Assembly (NCBI GenBank): GCA_900103495.1
Contig: FMWZ01000009.1
Location: 62,001 to 126,000 of the forward strand
DNA: 64,000 nucleotides
Source of the DNA: Lachnospiraceae bacterium G11
Lineage (GTDB): Bacteria > Bacillota > Clostridia > Lachnospirales > Lachnospiraceae
Reading direction: 5' to 3'
The translations under genes were made by a program, and so were the position numbers. This document shows, piece by piece, positions 24,916 to 32,566 of this stretch. The notes beneath the pieces were generated by a model. It worked only from the letters and a program-made list of their open reading frames with translations, searched no databases and had not been told where the DNA came from. The number at the start of each line of letters is the position of its first letter. The first letter of the stretch is position 1.

Positions 24916-27900
24916 TTAGTTAGTTGTCTTCTCGTCCTTCTTGGTCTGGAACTTCTTGTACATTGCATAACCTGCTCCGCCGAGAACTGCGATGATGAGT
25001 AACCACCACCATGAAAGTGTCTCTTCGTTGATAGGTGCTGCTGCAAGAGGTGCATCAGGTGTCTGAAGGTTTGAAAGCTGAGGCTGTTCTGTTGTCTCGT
25101 CAGGAACTGTTGCTGCAAGAGCTGCCTGACCATTTGTGAGCTCAACAGTTTCATCGCCTTCACCTGCTGCTGCGGGTGCTCCGCCGCCACCGATAAATCC
25201 TGCAGGTGCTGCTCCACCAAGGAGTACGGGTGCGGGTGCTGCGCCACCGATTGCAGGTGCGCCTGCGCCTGTGCCTTCGTCACCACTGGGCTCTCCGCCG
25301 CCTTCTCCGCCGCCACCGGTATTGAATCTGTTAAGACTGCTGCTTGCATTACTAAGCTGGGTATTAAGATTATCAACATCCTGCTTAAGCTCTTTAAGTT
25401 TATTCTTAGCATCGTTTACGATGTCATCAAGAATATTCTCAAGTTCATCAACATCATATCCAGCAAGTTCAAACATGTTAACGAATCCAGAACCGCCATT
25501 CTCTGATGCATGATCACGGGTGTAATCTACAATAAGCTGAGCTAAGCCTGCCCTGTATGTGTCAACCTTATCATTCTTCTGCTGGAGAAGCCAAATCTGA
25601 ACCTTAAGTCCATCAACTTCTGCCTGAGCAGTATCAACATCTCTCTTTGCAACCTTAACCTTCTCAAGAAGATTTGCGTAGTTGTCTCTTGTTTCCTTAG
25701 CAGCATTAATGAAGTTCTGGAATGCCTCGTTATTGGTTTCAAGAAGATGAGTTCCCTGATTTGCATTCTGAATTACTTCGTCAAGGAGACGAACTGCGTC
25801 CTCATACTCCTTAACAGAAATCTCTTCACGACGCTCACTCTTCTTGCCAAGTTGCTGAAGATAATAGAATGCATAGGTGTACTTCTCAGCTGTATCTGTA
25901 TAGTTTCTTACAGTCTCATAGCTGCTGCCTGTAGGAGCAATGTACCAATACTCTTCTTTGAGAGGGCTTCCCCATTCAATATTTGTAATAGGTCTGAAGC
26001 CTTCACCGACACTAATTGTAGGATCCTGCGCTTCTTCAGCACTCTTTGCATAGTCTCCGTAAGCAGTCCTTTGGCCCTTTTTAGCACTAATACTACCGCT
26101 AACGTCAAAGCTCTCCCAAGCTACCTGCAAAGCACTGTCGCAGTAGAGTGACAGATTATAGCTATCAAGATCAAATCCTTGTTTCTTCAGCTCTTCTCTT
26201 AATCTATCAACATACTCTTTCTTTGCGGTTTCCTTACGGGCATCGCGTCCATCTATAACCCATCCAAAGGCACGTTCTGAATTAAACCTAGGATCAATCT
26301 GAGCAGTCCATACGGGAATGTACTCGATAGCCTTTCTATAGAGAGTTACTTTCTCAACATCGCCTTCGGTCTCAGCTATCTCTGCAAGTTCCTTAAGATC
26401 AGAAATGGCCTTATTCATAGCCTGCTGTGCTAATCTAGCATTGTCGTAATATGTATCTCCCGAATTAGCCGATTTTTTCTCGTATGTAGTACGCTGAACC
26501 ATAGCTGTCTCTACATTCTCAAGTACGCCAGCATCGTTTACACGCCATGTCTTAATGTGAGGAGTTGACCACTTATCAGATCTGATATGTACAGTCTGTG
26601 ATGTATTTGTTTTCTCATCAACATTCTTAAGGCTAGCCTTAGTCTCAGTTACAAGAGTCTGAGCGCCGGTATGATGATTCTTAATCCAATATAATGTATT
26701 ACCCTTTTCATCTGTGGTTGTAACCATTGAGCCATCTCTAAGCATTCTGGCTCTATCAGCACCAAGCATGTACTTGGTTGTTTCGTTCTCCACGTAAGTG
26801 TAAACACGGATATCTTCTTTCTGCTGATTATTAAGGTTAGCATAGTTAAGACGGTTCTTTCTAAGGTAAGCTTCGACTAAGTCACCAGCCTTAACCTCAT
26901 CCTCAGAAACCTCGAAGATATAAATCTGCTTCTTGTCATCACCCGATGCAGCCATCTGCTTGAAGTCAAAGTATTTTGTTTGTAATTCGCCGTCAGCATC
27001 TCTGTACTTAACTTCAAAATAGTTATAAACATTATTGTCTACGCCTTGATGACGTGAAACGCTCTCAGCAAGTACACCTTCGCCAAGAAGGCTGCCATCT
27101 TCAGCATAGTTTTTGAAAATTGCTTCAAACAATGCATCCTGAGCTCTCCACTCATCAGTGCTCTGGTTCTTATAGTCCCATCCTTTTGCAACGTAGGTAT
27201 CTTCTTTTCCTTCGCGAGTTGTCTCTATAACAACATCCTTCTTATTCTCAAATACCTTCTCAACGTCTTCCCATGCAGCAAGAATAGCAAGTGCATTCTT
27301 GTTAGTATTCTTGAACTCTTCCTGAGCTGTCTCAAGGGCTGTCTTAACAGCATTGAGTTTCACTTCTGCAGCATCTAATTCATCCATTGCTGCTTGTCTA
27401 TCAGCCTGTGCACCTGTAAGTGCCTCTTTGTAGTTCTGGTTAGCTGTTTTCAGTTCTGCTTTAGCTGTTTCATACTGAGTTTCAAGTGTTTCTACATTTT
27501 GGGCTGCAGTATTATATGCTTCCTCTGCCTGTCCAACAACTACTCTCAAATCTGCTACCGCCTGGGTCGCTGCCGCCTGGCTTGATGAAGGACTTGTAGC
27601 TGTTGCAACAAGTGAAGCTGCTGTCTCTTTTGCCTGTGAAATAGTTTCGTTGGCAGTTGAAACCTCAGAAACAATTGCCTTAGCTTTTTCACCAGCTGTC
27701 TTTGCTGAATCAACCTTTTCCTTGTCTGCTTCTTCTGCAACCTCTAATTTCTGGTTTGCAGCTTCAATGTCTGCCTCTGCTCTGTCGCACTCATCTGTAG
27801 CAACTGTTTCATCCTTAACGTCAGCATCCGGAGCTGCAACGAGGTTCTGTAAATCGTCGTCAGAAGCCACAATAATGCCATCAGCGTCAGCTATGGGCTC

Positions 27901-28245
27901 AGCAACTACATCCTCTTCTTCTGTTTCCTGAACCTGGGGCCTTAACTCATCAACAGCTGCTGAAACGTTCTCAGAAATATTTCCGCGAAGTTCCTCTGCT
28001 GCATCAACCAAATCCTCAATAGAGTCATCAGCCTTCTCTGTTCCATTCCATGCTACGGAAGCAACACCCTGTGCAAAATCTGCTGCCTCAAAGTCCGCAA
28101 ATTCGGGATACCATGTTTCGGGATCATCTATGGGGTTTTTCTCCTCTGCTGCCATAGCCATCATAGGCTGGCTAGCCATAGCAAGTGATAATCCGATTGA
28201 TAATGCACGAACTACGTTTTTGTTGACCAAATTCTTTTTGACCAT
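24916..28245 (-). CDS. Secreted coiled-coil surface protein 3 with SWWWL C-terminal anchor
   Basis: 1109 residues from ATG at 28245, chosen because the following residues MVKKNLVNKNVV match surface protein 2 exactly; an ATG 23 codons earlier gives an unlikely N-terminal extension. Signal peptide to about residue 33, acidic segment (35-140), coiled coil (about 150-330), a divergent beta-rich centre (about 370-800), a second coiled-coil stretch (about 800-1000), a Gly/Pro/Ala-rich stalk, then DAPLAAAPINEE, SWWWLLI, a span and a Lys-rich tail. The last 35 residues are nearly identical to surface protein 2 while the middle is only distantly similar, indicating a duplicated frame with fast-evolving outer regions. 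Third gene of a unit after the membrane protein and PilZ gene. Confidence 0.8.
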   Translation of the reverse strand: MVKKNLVNKNVVRALSIGLSLAMASQPMMAMAAEEKNPIDDPETWYPEFADFEAADFAQGVASVAWNGTEKADDSIEDLVDAAEELRGNISENVSAAVDELRPQVQETEEEDVVAEPIADADGIIVASDDDLQNLVAAPDADVKDETVATDECDRAEADIEAANQKLEVAEEADKEKVDSAKTAGEKAKAIVSEVSTANETISQAKETAASLVATATSPSSSQAAATQAVADLRVVVGQAEEAYNTAAQNVETLETQYETAKAELKTANQNYKEALTGAQADRQAAMDELDAAEVKLNAVKTALETAQEEFKNTNKNALAILAAWEDVEKVFENKKDVVIETTREGKEDTYVAKGWDYKNQSTDEWRAQDALFEAIFKNYAEDGSLLGEGVLAESVSRHQGVDNNVYNYFEVKYRDADGELQTKYFDFKQMAASGDDKKQIYIFEVSEDEVKAGDLVEAYLRKNRLNYANLNNQQKEDIRVYTYVENETTKYMLGADRARMLRDGSMVTTTDEKGNTLYWIKNHHTGAQTLVTETKASLKNVDEKTNTSQTVHIRSDKWSTPHIKTWRVNDAGVLENVETAMVQRTTYEKKSANSGDTYYDNARLAQQAMNKAISDLKELAEIAETEGDVEKVTLYRKAIEYIPVWTAQIDPRFNSERAFGWVIDGRDARKETAKKEYVDRLREELKKQGFDLDSYNLSLYCDSALQVAWESFDVSGSISAKKGQRTAYGDYAKSAEEAQDPTISVGEGFRPITNIEWGSPLKEEYWYIAPTGSSYETVRNYTDTAEKYTYAFYYLQQLGKKSERREEISVKEYEDAVRLLDEVIQNANQGTHLLETNNEAFQNFINAAKETRDNYANLLEKVKVAKRDVDTAQAEVDGLKVQIWLLQQKNDKVDTYRAGLAQLIVDYTRDHASENGGSGFVNMFELAGYDVDELENILDDIVNDAKNKLKELKQDVDNLNTQLSNASSSLNRFNTGGGGEGGGEPSGDEGTGAGAPAIGGAAPAPVLLGGAAPAGFIGGGGAPAAAGEGDETVELTNGQAALAATVPDETTEQPQLSNLQTPDAPLAAAPINEETLSWWWLLIIAVLGGAGYAMYKKFQTKKDEKTTN

Positions 28246-28371
28246 TTTTCCTAATTCCTCTCCTTCTGTAATGTTTTCCTTGTGGTTAGGATAACTGTGC
28301 CACCAGTTCTCCAATGTAGGTTTGTGGGTTTTGTGGTTTTTACCTAATTTACTGTACCTGTAAGTTACTAA

Positions 28372-28695
28372 TTATTTATCTTCATCCAGTGTGATTCTGT
28401 CGAATAAGTACTCCAGAACATCACCGGTGAATTTCCTTGCGCTGATACCTACAATCACTGATCCGTCGCTTGCAGGCTCATCTTTTCTGATTACATCTGC
28501 GTACATTATCAATGTTTCAGCTACGATGATAATGTCCTTACCTAAAATGTCGGGTGCGTCCTTGGGAAGTCTTACTGCCATTCCTAAGGGGCTAAGGTTT
28601 ACTACCTGTGCAAAAATCTTCTCCTGTGTGTCACAAACTACTACTACACTCTTGGCATCATATGCCACACGGTCAATCCGTCTTCTTTCTTCCAT
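28372..28695 (-). CDS. PilZ domain protein (cyclic-di-GMP binding)
   Basis: 107 residues, a stand-alone PilZ domain. The N-terminal RRRIDR and the VNLSPLGMAV stretch give the two PilZ ligand motifs (RxxxR and (D/N)xSxxG), and both are intact, so cyclic-di-GMP binding is likely. It sits between the small membrane protein at 28744 and surface protein 3, whereas the related module at 20240-24187 lacks it. This suggests second-messenger control of the surface protein or its partner. GGAGAGG lies just upstream of the ATG. Confidence 0.8.
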   Translation of the reverse strand: MEERRRIDRVAYDAKSVVVVCDTQEKIFAQVVNLSPLGMAVRLPKDAPDILGKDIIIVAETLIMYADVIRKDEPASDGSVIVGISARKFTGDVLEYLFDRITLDEDK

Positions 28696-28743
28696 TTCTA
28701 CCTCTCCATATGATATGTGTTTTTTGATGAGTTCTTATTCTGT

Positions 28744-29049
28744 TTATGAAAGTGAACCCATAACTATCGAGGCTTCCAAATCCTGTCTGATTTCTTTTAG
28801 CTTGTTCAAGTTCCACTTGGGAAGATTTGGCGTAACCTCAAGCTTATACTCTTCAGCGATATAAGCTATTCTCTGACGTTCCTTGCTGCAGTTTAGTGCG
28901 TATCTGGTCGCTACGGCAACCAATGCAAGGATGAGCACAACTAATGCCCCGGTAATCCAAGGTAAGGCTGCCTCAAAAGGCGTTTTCGGTGCCGGAGCCA
29001 GTGGCGTCTTCGGGTCTTCAATTGTCGTTAGCGTATATAATAAGTGCAT
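28744..29049 (-). CDS. Small single-span membrane protein, partner of surface protein 3
   Basis: 101 residues, paralogous along its full length to the protein at 23882: exported TIEDPKTPLAPAP segment, one span (about 35-56) and a cytoplasmic tail including CSKERQRI, LPKWNLNKLKEIRQDLE and a final VMGSLS. There is no signal-peptide cleavage site, so it should stay in the membrane. AAAGG lies before the ATG. It is the first gene of the three-gene module and follows the ECF-like promoter at 29080. No known family recognised. Confidence 0.75.
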   Translation of the reverse strand: MHLLYTLTTIEDPKTPLAPAPKTPFEAALPWITGALVVLILALVAVATRYALNCSKERQRIAYIAEEYKLEVTPNLPKWNLNKLKEIRQDLEASIVMGSLS

Positions 29050-29079
29050 ATTGGAACCTTTCTAATTAGCCTCTCAACA

Positions 29080-29110
29080 ATAAAGACTGGCGCGCAACTA
29101 AAAGTGGCTC
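29080..29110 (-). promoter_or_regulatory. ECF-sigma-like promoter motif (copy 3)
   Basis: Minus strand GAGCCA, 17 bases, GTCTTTAT, about 30 bases before the ATG at 29049. An AT-rich tract and a phased repeat array lie upstream. Confidence 0.62.
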
Positions 29111-29231
29111 AAATTTTTTAAATAAATCTTGATTTTTTTATCTTCTATATATATAGTGTCATTTTTGAGGTAAAATTCCTAACCAAAATTTAAAAAAAAT
29201 AATTACAACTTCTCGGATTATTTCCGTCTCT

Positions 29232-29474
29232 CTGCCTGTTTTATTTTTCTTTAGATTTAGCAGGTTGATTTTCCCACTTAAATCTGCCAGATTTACATAT
29301 TTCCGATATTAGCAGTAAGGCTGCGACCTACCATTACTGCCAGAATTCTCATACCTTTGATTTGGCAGACGAGGCCTCCTTTTCTTTACTGCCTGATTCC
29401 TTATTTCTGCGCTCCAAGCAGAGTGCGGGTCATTTTCCCTACTGCCCAAATGCAGATTATCCGGAATCCAGCAG
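29232..29474. repeat. Diverged five-unit tandem array with a 52/53-bp period
   Basis: CTGCC occurs at 29232, 29284, 29337, 29389 and 29442, giving steps of 52, 53, 52 and 53. Each is followed by GCAG beginning at unit position 29 (first three) or 30 (last two). Several units end in (T/C)TA directly before the next CTGCC. The rest of the unit has diverged. The mean period of 52.5 bp equals five turns of B-DNA. The period is not a multiple of three, so a coding repeat is unlikely. It lies 120 to 360 bp upstream of the promoter at 29080. Confidence 0.6.
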
Positions 29475-29480
29475 ATATAA

Positions 29481-29514
29481 GGTGCAAAAAGGGACAGCCG
29501 GCCCCAATTGCACC
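29481..29514. repeat. REP-like palindrome, degenerate short form (copy 3)
   Basis: GGTGCAA and TTGCACC ends flank a decayed GGGACAG core. It abuts the tandem array. Confidence 0.55.
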
Positions 29515-29531
29515 AACTCTTCGCAGTACGA

Positions 29532-29670
29532 ATCAGTGGGATGATGTTTTACTAAGGTAGACTTTATCGAGCCGTCGGTACTTAGGTGCTGTCCTTTAGC
29601 ACCTTATGTACCGCTACGTGCGAGATATAAGTGAGAACGTGTCTACCGTGTAAAATATCATCCCATTGAT
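29532..29670. other. Structured 139-bp inverted-repeat element (MITE or RNA)
   Basis: Outer arms of about 30 bases pair with few mismatches: ATCA, GGGATGAT, TTTTAC and GGTAGAC on the left each have their complement in order on the right. Inside is a second palindrome, GGTAC and AGGTGCT paired with AGCACCT and GTACC across a seven-base loop. No reading frame fills it. It could be a small non-autonomous mobile element or a structured RNA. The sequence at 29050-29721 otherwise has no gene. Confidence 0.5.
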
Positions 29671-29690
29671 GGACCTTTGGGGTAAAAAGC

Positions 29691-29714
29691 AACGCCTGCG
29701 AGGACGCAGGCGTT
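29691..29714 (-). terminator. Intrinsic terminator of the pilus-like operon
   Basis: A ten-bp perfect stem (AACGCCTGCG with CGCAGGCGTT), four-base loop, then GCTTTTT on the minus strand. Confidence 0.88.
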
Positions 29715-29721
29715 GGTGTTT

Positions 29722-30162
29722 CTATTGGAATAAGTTCAAAGTATTGTCATAGGTAATGTTCTCGTTGGTGACGACCTTGTATTTGGTGATGCGATAGAAT
29801 GGATCTCCCGCTTTCTCGGGATAGAGAATCTCAAGGGAGATCTCAAGGTTTTGGAGGTCGGAAATCTGGAATTCGAAGGAGGAGGTGTGGCCTACCTTTG
29901 CAAAGTATGCTTCCTCGTCGCCCCCTGCCTCTTTGTAGGCGGCGGCCAAAGCATCGTCCACGCCTGCAATTGCCTCCTGGGCCTGGTTGGAAACCTCGTA
30001 ATAACGCTCGGTTCTCTCCATTACCTTCTGTCCAAGCTTAAAGTCCGCATTTGAACTTACGATACTCAAAGCTGCGAAGGATACAAGACACAGCACCACG
30101 AATATTAATAATAAGGATGAGGAGCCGATGTTGACTCCGAATGCACTTTTTTTCTTAGCCAT
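29722..30162 (-). CDS. Pilus/secretion operon membrane-anchored protein
   Basis: 146 residues. A short basic N-terminus and one strongly hydrophobic segment (about 14-35) followed by a soluble domain with an alpha-helical first half, a pseudopilin-like layout. The canonical Gly and +5 Glu are not evident, so processing by a prepilin peptidase is uncertain. It is the last gene of the operon, before a strong terminator. No family recognised. Confidence 0.6.
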   Translation of the reverse strand: MAKKKSAFGVNIGSSSLLLIFVVLCLVSFAALSIVSSNADFKLGQKVMERTERYYEVSNQAQEAIAGVDDALAAAYKEAGGDEEAYFAKVGHTSSFEFQISDLQNLEISLEILYPEKAGDPFYRITKYKVVTNENITYDNTLNLFQ

Positions 30163-30192
30163 CTTTCAAATCCTATCGAATCAATTTATTAA

Positions 30193-30657
30193 CTACTGCA
30201 GAACGTTTGGAACATGCTTTGATACTGTCAATTCATATATGGTATCCTGCTTTGCCGGATCATCATACAAAACCTTGGCATATCCTGAATATAAGCCTGT
30301 TGCTTCGTCCAAACCAAGATCTCTAAACAACAGATAATATGTGGCAACATCTGCATCACATGCGTTGAATTTCTCATCATAATAGATGATGAGATCATTT
30401 GCATCATTGACTGTAGCTCCGGTGACCTTGGCCATGGCAGCCATTCTGTCTTTGACCTCCGGATTGTCATCAAGTACCCCGTAGTAAATCTCGCAGAAAT
30501 CCTCACATTTTACAATGGCTCCATTCTCAGCGGCAGTCTTGCCATCAAGCATATGAGCCTTGGCAAAAAGCTGGATGCACACTGTGCCTGCCAGGGCGAA
30601 GAACAATATTGAAATAATCAGTTCCATCAGGAACAAACCTGTTTTGGACGTTTTCAT
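30193..30657 (-). CDS. Type IV pilin-like protein (pseudopilin)
   Basis: 154 residues. The N-terminus MKTSKTG then LFLMELIISILFFALAG carries a prepilin cleavage pattern: Gly7, a hydrophobic mature start and Glu at mature position +5, followed by about 20 hydrophobic residues. The globular domain of about 120 residues has four cysteines. Members of this group form the shaft or tip of type IV pili or type II secretion pseudopili in the cytoplasmic membrane. GAGGTAA lies before the ATG. Confidence 0.72.
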   Translation of the reverse strand: MKTSKTGLFLMELIISILFFALAGTVCIQLFAKAHMLDGKTAAENGAIVKCEDFCEIYYGVLDDNPEVKDRMAAMAKVTGATVNDANDLIIYYDEKFNACDADVATYYLLFRDLGLDEATGLYSGYAKVLYDDPAKQDTIYELTVSKHVPNVLQ

Positions 30658-30665
30658 TACTATAA

Positions 30666-31160
30666 TTACCTCGATGCTTTGGGGCTTACAAACAGCTCAA
30701 TATCCTGGTCGTCTTCGGTGATGATACTGAAGGAATAAAGGGTATCGGACACCTTGGAAAGATCAAAACCCTTAACGGGAATAAGCTTCTGTCCTGCTTC
30801 AGGGGAGTTACTGTCGATTTTGAAATCAGGGCTTACGAAGAGTTCTCTCAGGTATCCGTCGTAGGCGTAAAGGTATGTTGAATAAACCTTTTCATCCACG
30901 GTTTCCGAAAGAATCAATGCAGGATTTCCGGCCAAATCAGCTACTTCTACGCTTCCCGCCTCATCGTTCTGACGGATCTTCTCTGCCACGTAGGAGTAGG
31001 CCGTTCTTGAGTTGTAGTTTGTGTTCATGTCGTCAACGGTTTTCTGGTAAACGCCGGCGCCGATGGATACAAGCATCAGAGCACATACAGCGAATACTGC
31101 GAAAAGCGCCAGGACGAAGATTACGTCCACAACATGATTGTTTTCGCTTTTTGTATTCAT
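30666..31160 (-). CDS. Membrane-anchored protein of pilus operon, DUF4860-like
   Basis: 164 residues with one N-terminal span (about 11-33) followed by a domain of beta strands with a YNSRTAYSYVAEKIRQND segment. This reads like the DUF4860 family of Clostridial pilus-type operons; the assignment is from memory of the family and is not certain. It lies nine bases upstream of the pseudopilin gene and is co-transcribed. Confidence 0.58.
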   Translation of the reverse strand: MNTKSENNHVVDVIFVLALFAVFAVCALMLVSIGAGVYQKTVDDMNTNYNSRTAYSYVAEKIRQNDEAGSVEVADLAGNPALILSETVDEKVYSTYLYAYDGYLRELFVSPDFKIDSNSPEAGQKLIPVKGFDLSKVSDTLYSFSIITEDDQDIELFVSPKASR

Positions 31161-31169
31161 AGTCTCTAC

Positions 31170-31493
31170 CTATTTAGTAAGCACTGTGACTGTGGGGTAC
31201 ATGTTGGCCCCGTAAACCTGATAATCCACGAAGAACTTGTCGTGGTCATAGGTCAGTCCATAGTGATTCTCGATGTATTCAAGTGAAGGGGGATAGGTTC
31301 CCTCCACAGCGTAACACTGGGTTATTGAGCGGTTAAGAGCCGTGGTTAAGCTCTCCTTTTGCTTATCGATGGTGGTCTCGGATACTGAAGCGATACCCTT
31401 GATGAAAACGATAAATAAAAGGATGAATCCCAATAGCGGCAGTGAAAGCTTCTGTATTTTTCTAAGAATAGAAGGTTTCTCGAATCTGTTCAT
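31170..31493 (-). CDS. Small membrane-anchored protein of pilus operon
   Basis: 107 residues: a basic N-terminus, one membrane span (about 15-35) and a short extracytoplasmic domain with YAVEGTYPPSLEYIENHYGL. That segment resembles the region after the N-terminal helix in major pilins (CYAVEGTYPPSLE), but the hydrophobic helix has no prepilin cleavage motif. It may be a minor pilin or assembly component. It is spaced three bases from the GspF gene. Confidence 0.6.
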   Translation of the reverse strand: MNRFEKPSILRKIQKLSLPLLGFILLFIVFIKGIASVSETTIDKQKESLTTALNRSITQCYAVEGTYPPSLEYIENHYGLTYDHDKFFVDYQVYGANMYPTVTVLTK

Positions 31494-31496
31494 AAT

Positions 31497-32543
31497 TTAT
31501 CCTATGCTTGTCATGATTCCCATAAGAGGAAGGATTACTGAAAGAAGAATCAAACCTACGATAACGGAAAGGATAATAACCAGAGTAGGCTCCAAGGTTG
31601 CGATAATCTCTGAGAGCTTCTTTTCTGTGTCCTTCTCGTAGTCTTCGGCGATTTTGCCCATAACCTGGTCGATGGAACCGGTTCTGAAACCTACGGCTAC
31701 CATACGGGAATACAGTGATGAGAAAATGTCGGCTTTTTCCAAAGCTTCTGAGAGGTTAAAGCCCTCCTCGATGCACTTCTTGCAAACTGCAATCTTCTCT
31801 TTGGTTTTCTTATGCTCAACGATAACGCTTACAAGGTCAAGGCTTGAGTAGGTGTCAAGGCCTGATGCGATGGTCATTGCAAGACCTGATGCGAAACGGC
31901 CTGCGGCAACTTTCTCATAAAAGCCCTTTGTAAGAGCAAATTCATTAAGGAAGTTCGTGGTAAAAGCTTTACCTTTTCTTGTCTTGAATCCAAGGAAGTA
32001 AACGATGAATACCACAACGATAATGGCAAGAATTACAATGCCGTAACGGTTAAGGGTATTACCAAGGCTAAGTAAGCTTGCGGAAACGCCGCTCATCTCG
32101 CTGCCTAACTGCTCGAATACCTGGTTGAAAATGGGAAGAACTTTGGTAAGGAGCACATAGATTACAAGAAGCATCATGCCAATCATAATAAGAGGATATC
32201 TTACTGCGGATTTGATGCTGTCTGCTATCATGTCCTCATGCTCATAGTAGGCTGCCAGGGACTGCATTACGTTGTCCAGGTTACCTGACTGCTCACCAAG
32301 CTCCACCATGTGAAGTACATAGTCGGGAAAAACGTCTGTTTCTCCCAAAGCTTTGTAGAAGGTTTCGCCCTGGCCAAGGCTTTCGATAATGGTGTTAACC
32401 AGTGCTTTTCCTTTCTCATCCTTGGTATCCTGCATCAAGATGCTCATGCCTTCATAAGGTGTGATGCCGGCATTCAAGATCATTGCTGTCTGGCTGCAGA
32501 AGGATGCGATTTCGGCATTTGATAAAAGTCGTTGAGATTTCAT
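31497..32543 (-). CDS. Type II secretion/type IV pilus platform protein GspF family
   Basis: 348 residues with two GspF domains, each a helical bundle, and three membrane spans (about 110-135, 165-190, 315-340). Typical text includes FCSQTAMILNAGITPYEGM, LGQGETFYKAL and VELGEQSGNLDNVM in the first domain and RTGSIDQVMGKIAEDYE in the second. GspF/PilC forms the inner-membrane platform on which the assembly ATPase acts. It is the anchor for calling this operon a pilus or secretion machine. GAGGAAGAGG lies upstream of the ATG. Confidence 0.92.
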   Translation of the reverse strand: MKSQRLLSNAEIASFCSQTAMILNAGITPYEGMSILMQDTKDEKGKALVNTIIESLGQGETFYKALGETDVFPDYVLHMVELGEQSGNLDNVMQSLAAYYEHEDMIADSIKSAVRYPLIMIGMMLLVIYVLLTKVLPIFNQVFEQLGSEMSGVSASLLSLGNTLNRYGIVILAIIVVVFIVYFLGFKTRKGKAFTTNFLNEFALTKGFYEKVAAGRFASGLAMTIASGLDTYSSLDLVSVIVEHKKTKEKIAVCKKCIEEGFNLSEALEKADIFSSLYSRMVAVGFRTGSIDQVMGKIAEDYEKDTEKKLSEIIATLEPTLVIILSVIVGLILLSVILPLMGIMTSIG

Positions 32544-32566
32544 ATTTTTCCTCTTCCTCTTCTATA

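Noticed and set aside
29232-29474. CRISPR array
   Set aside because: Units have a regular 52/53-bp period but share only CTGCC and GCAG; CRISPR repeats should be nearly identical over more than 20 bases. No cas gene is visible.
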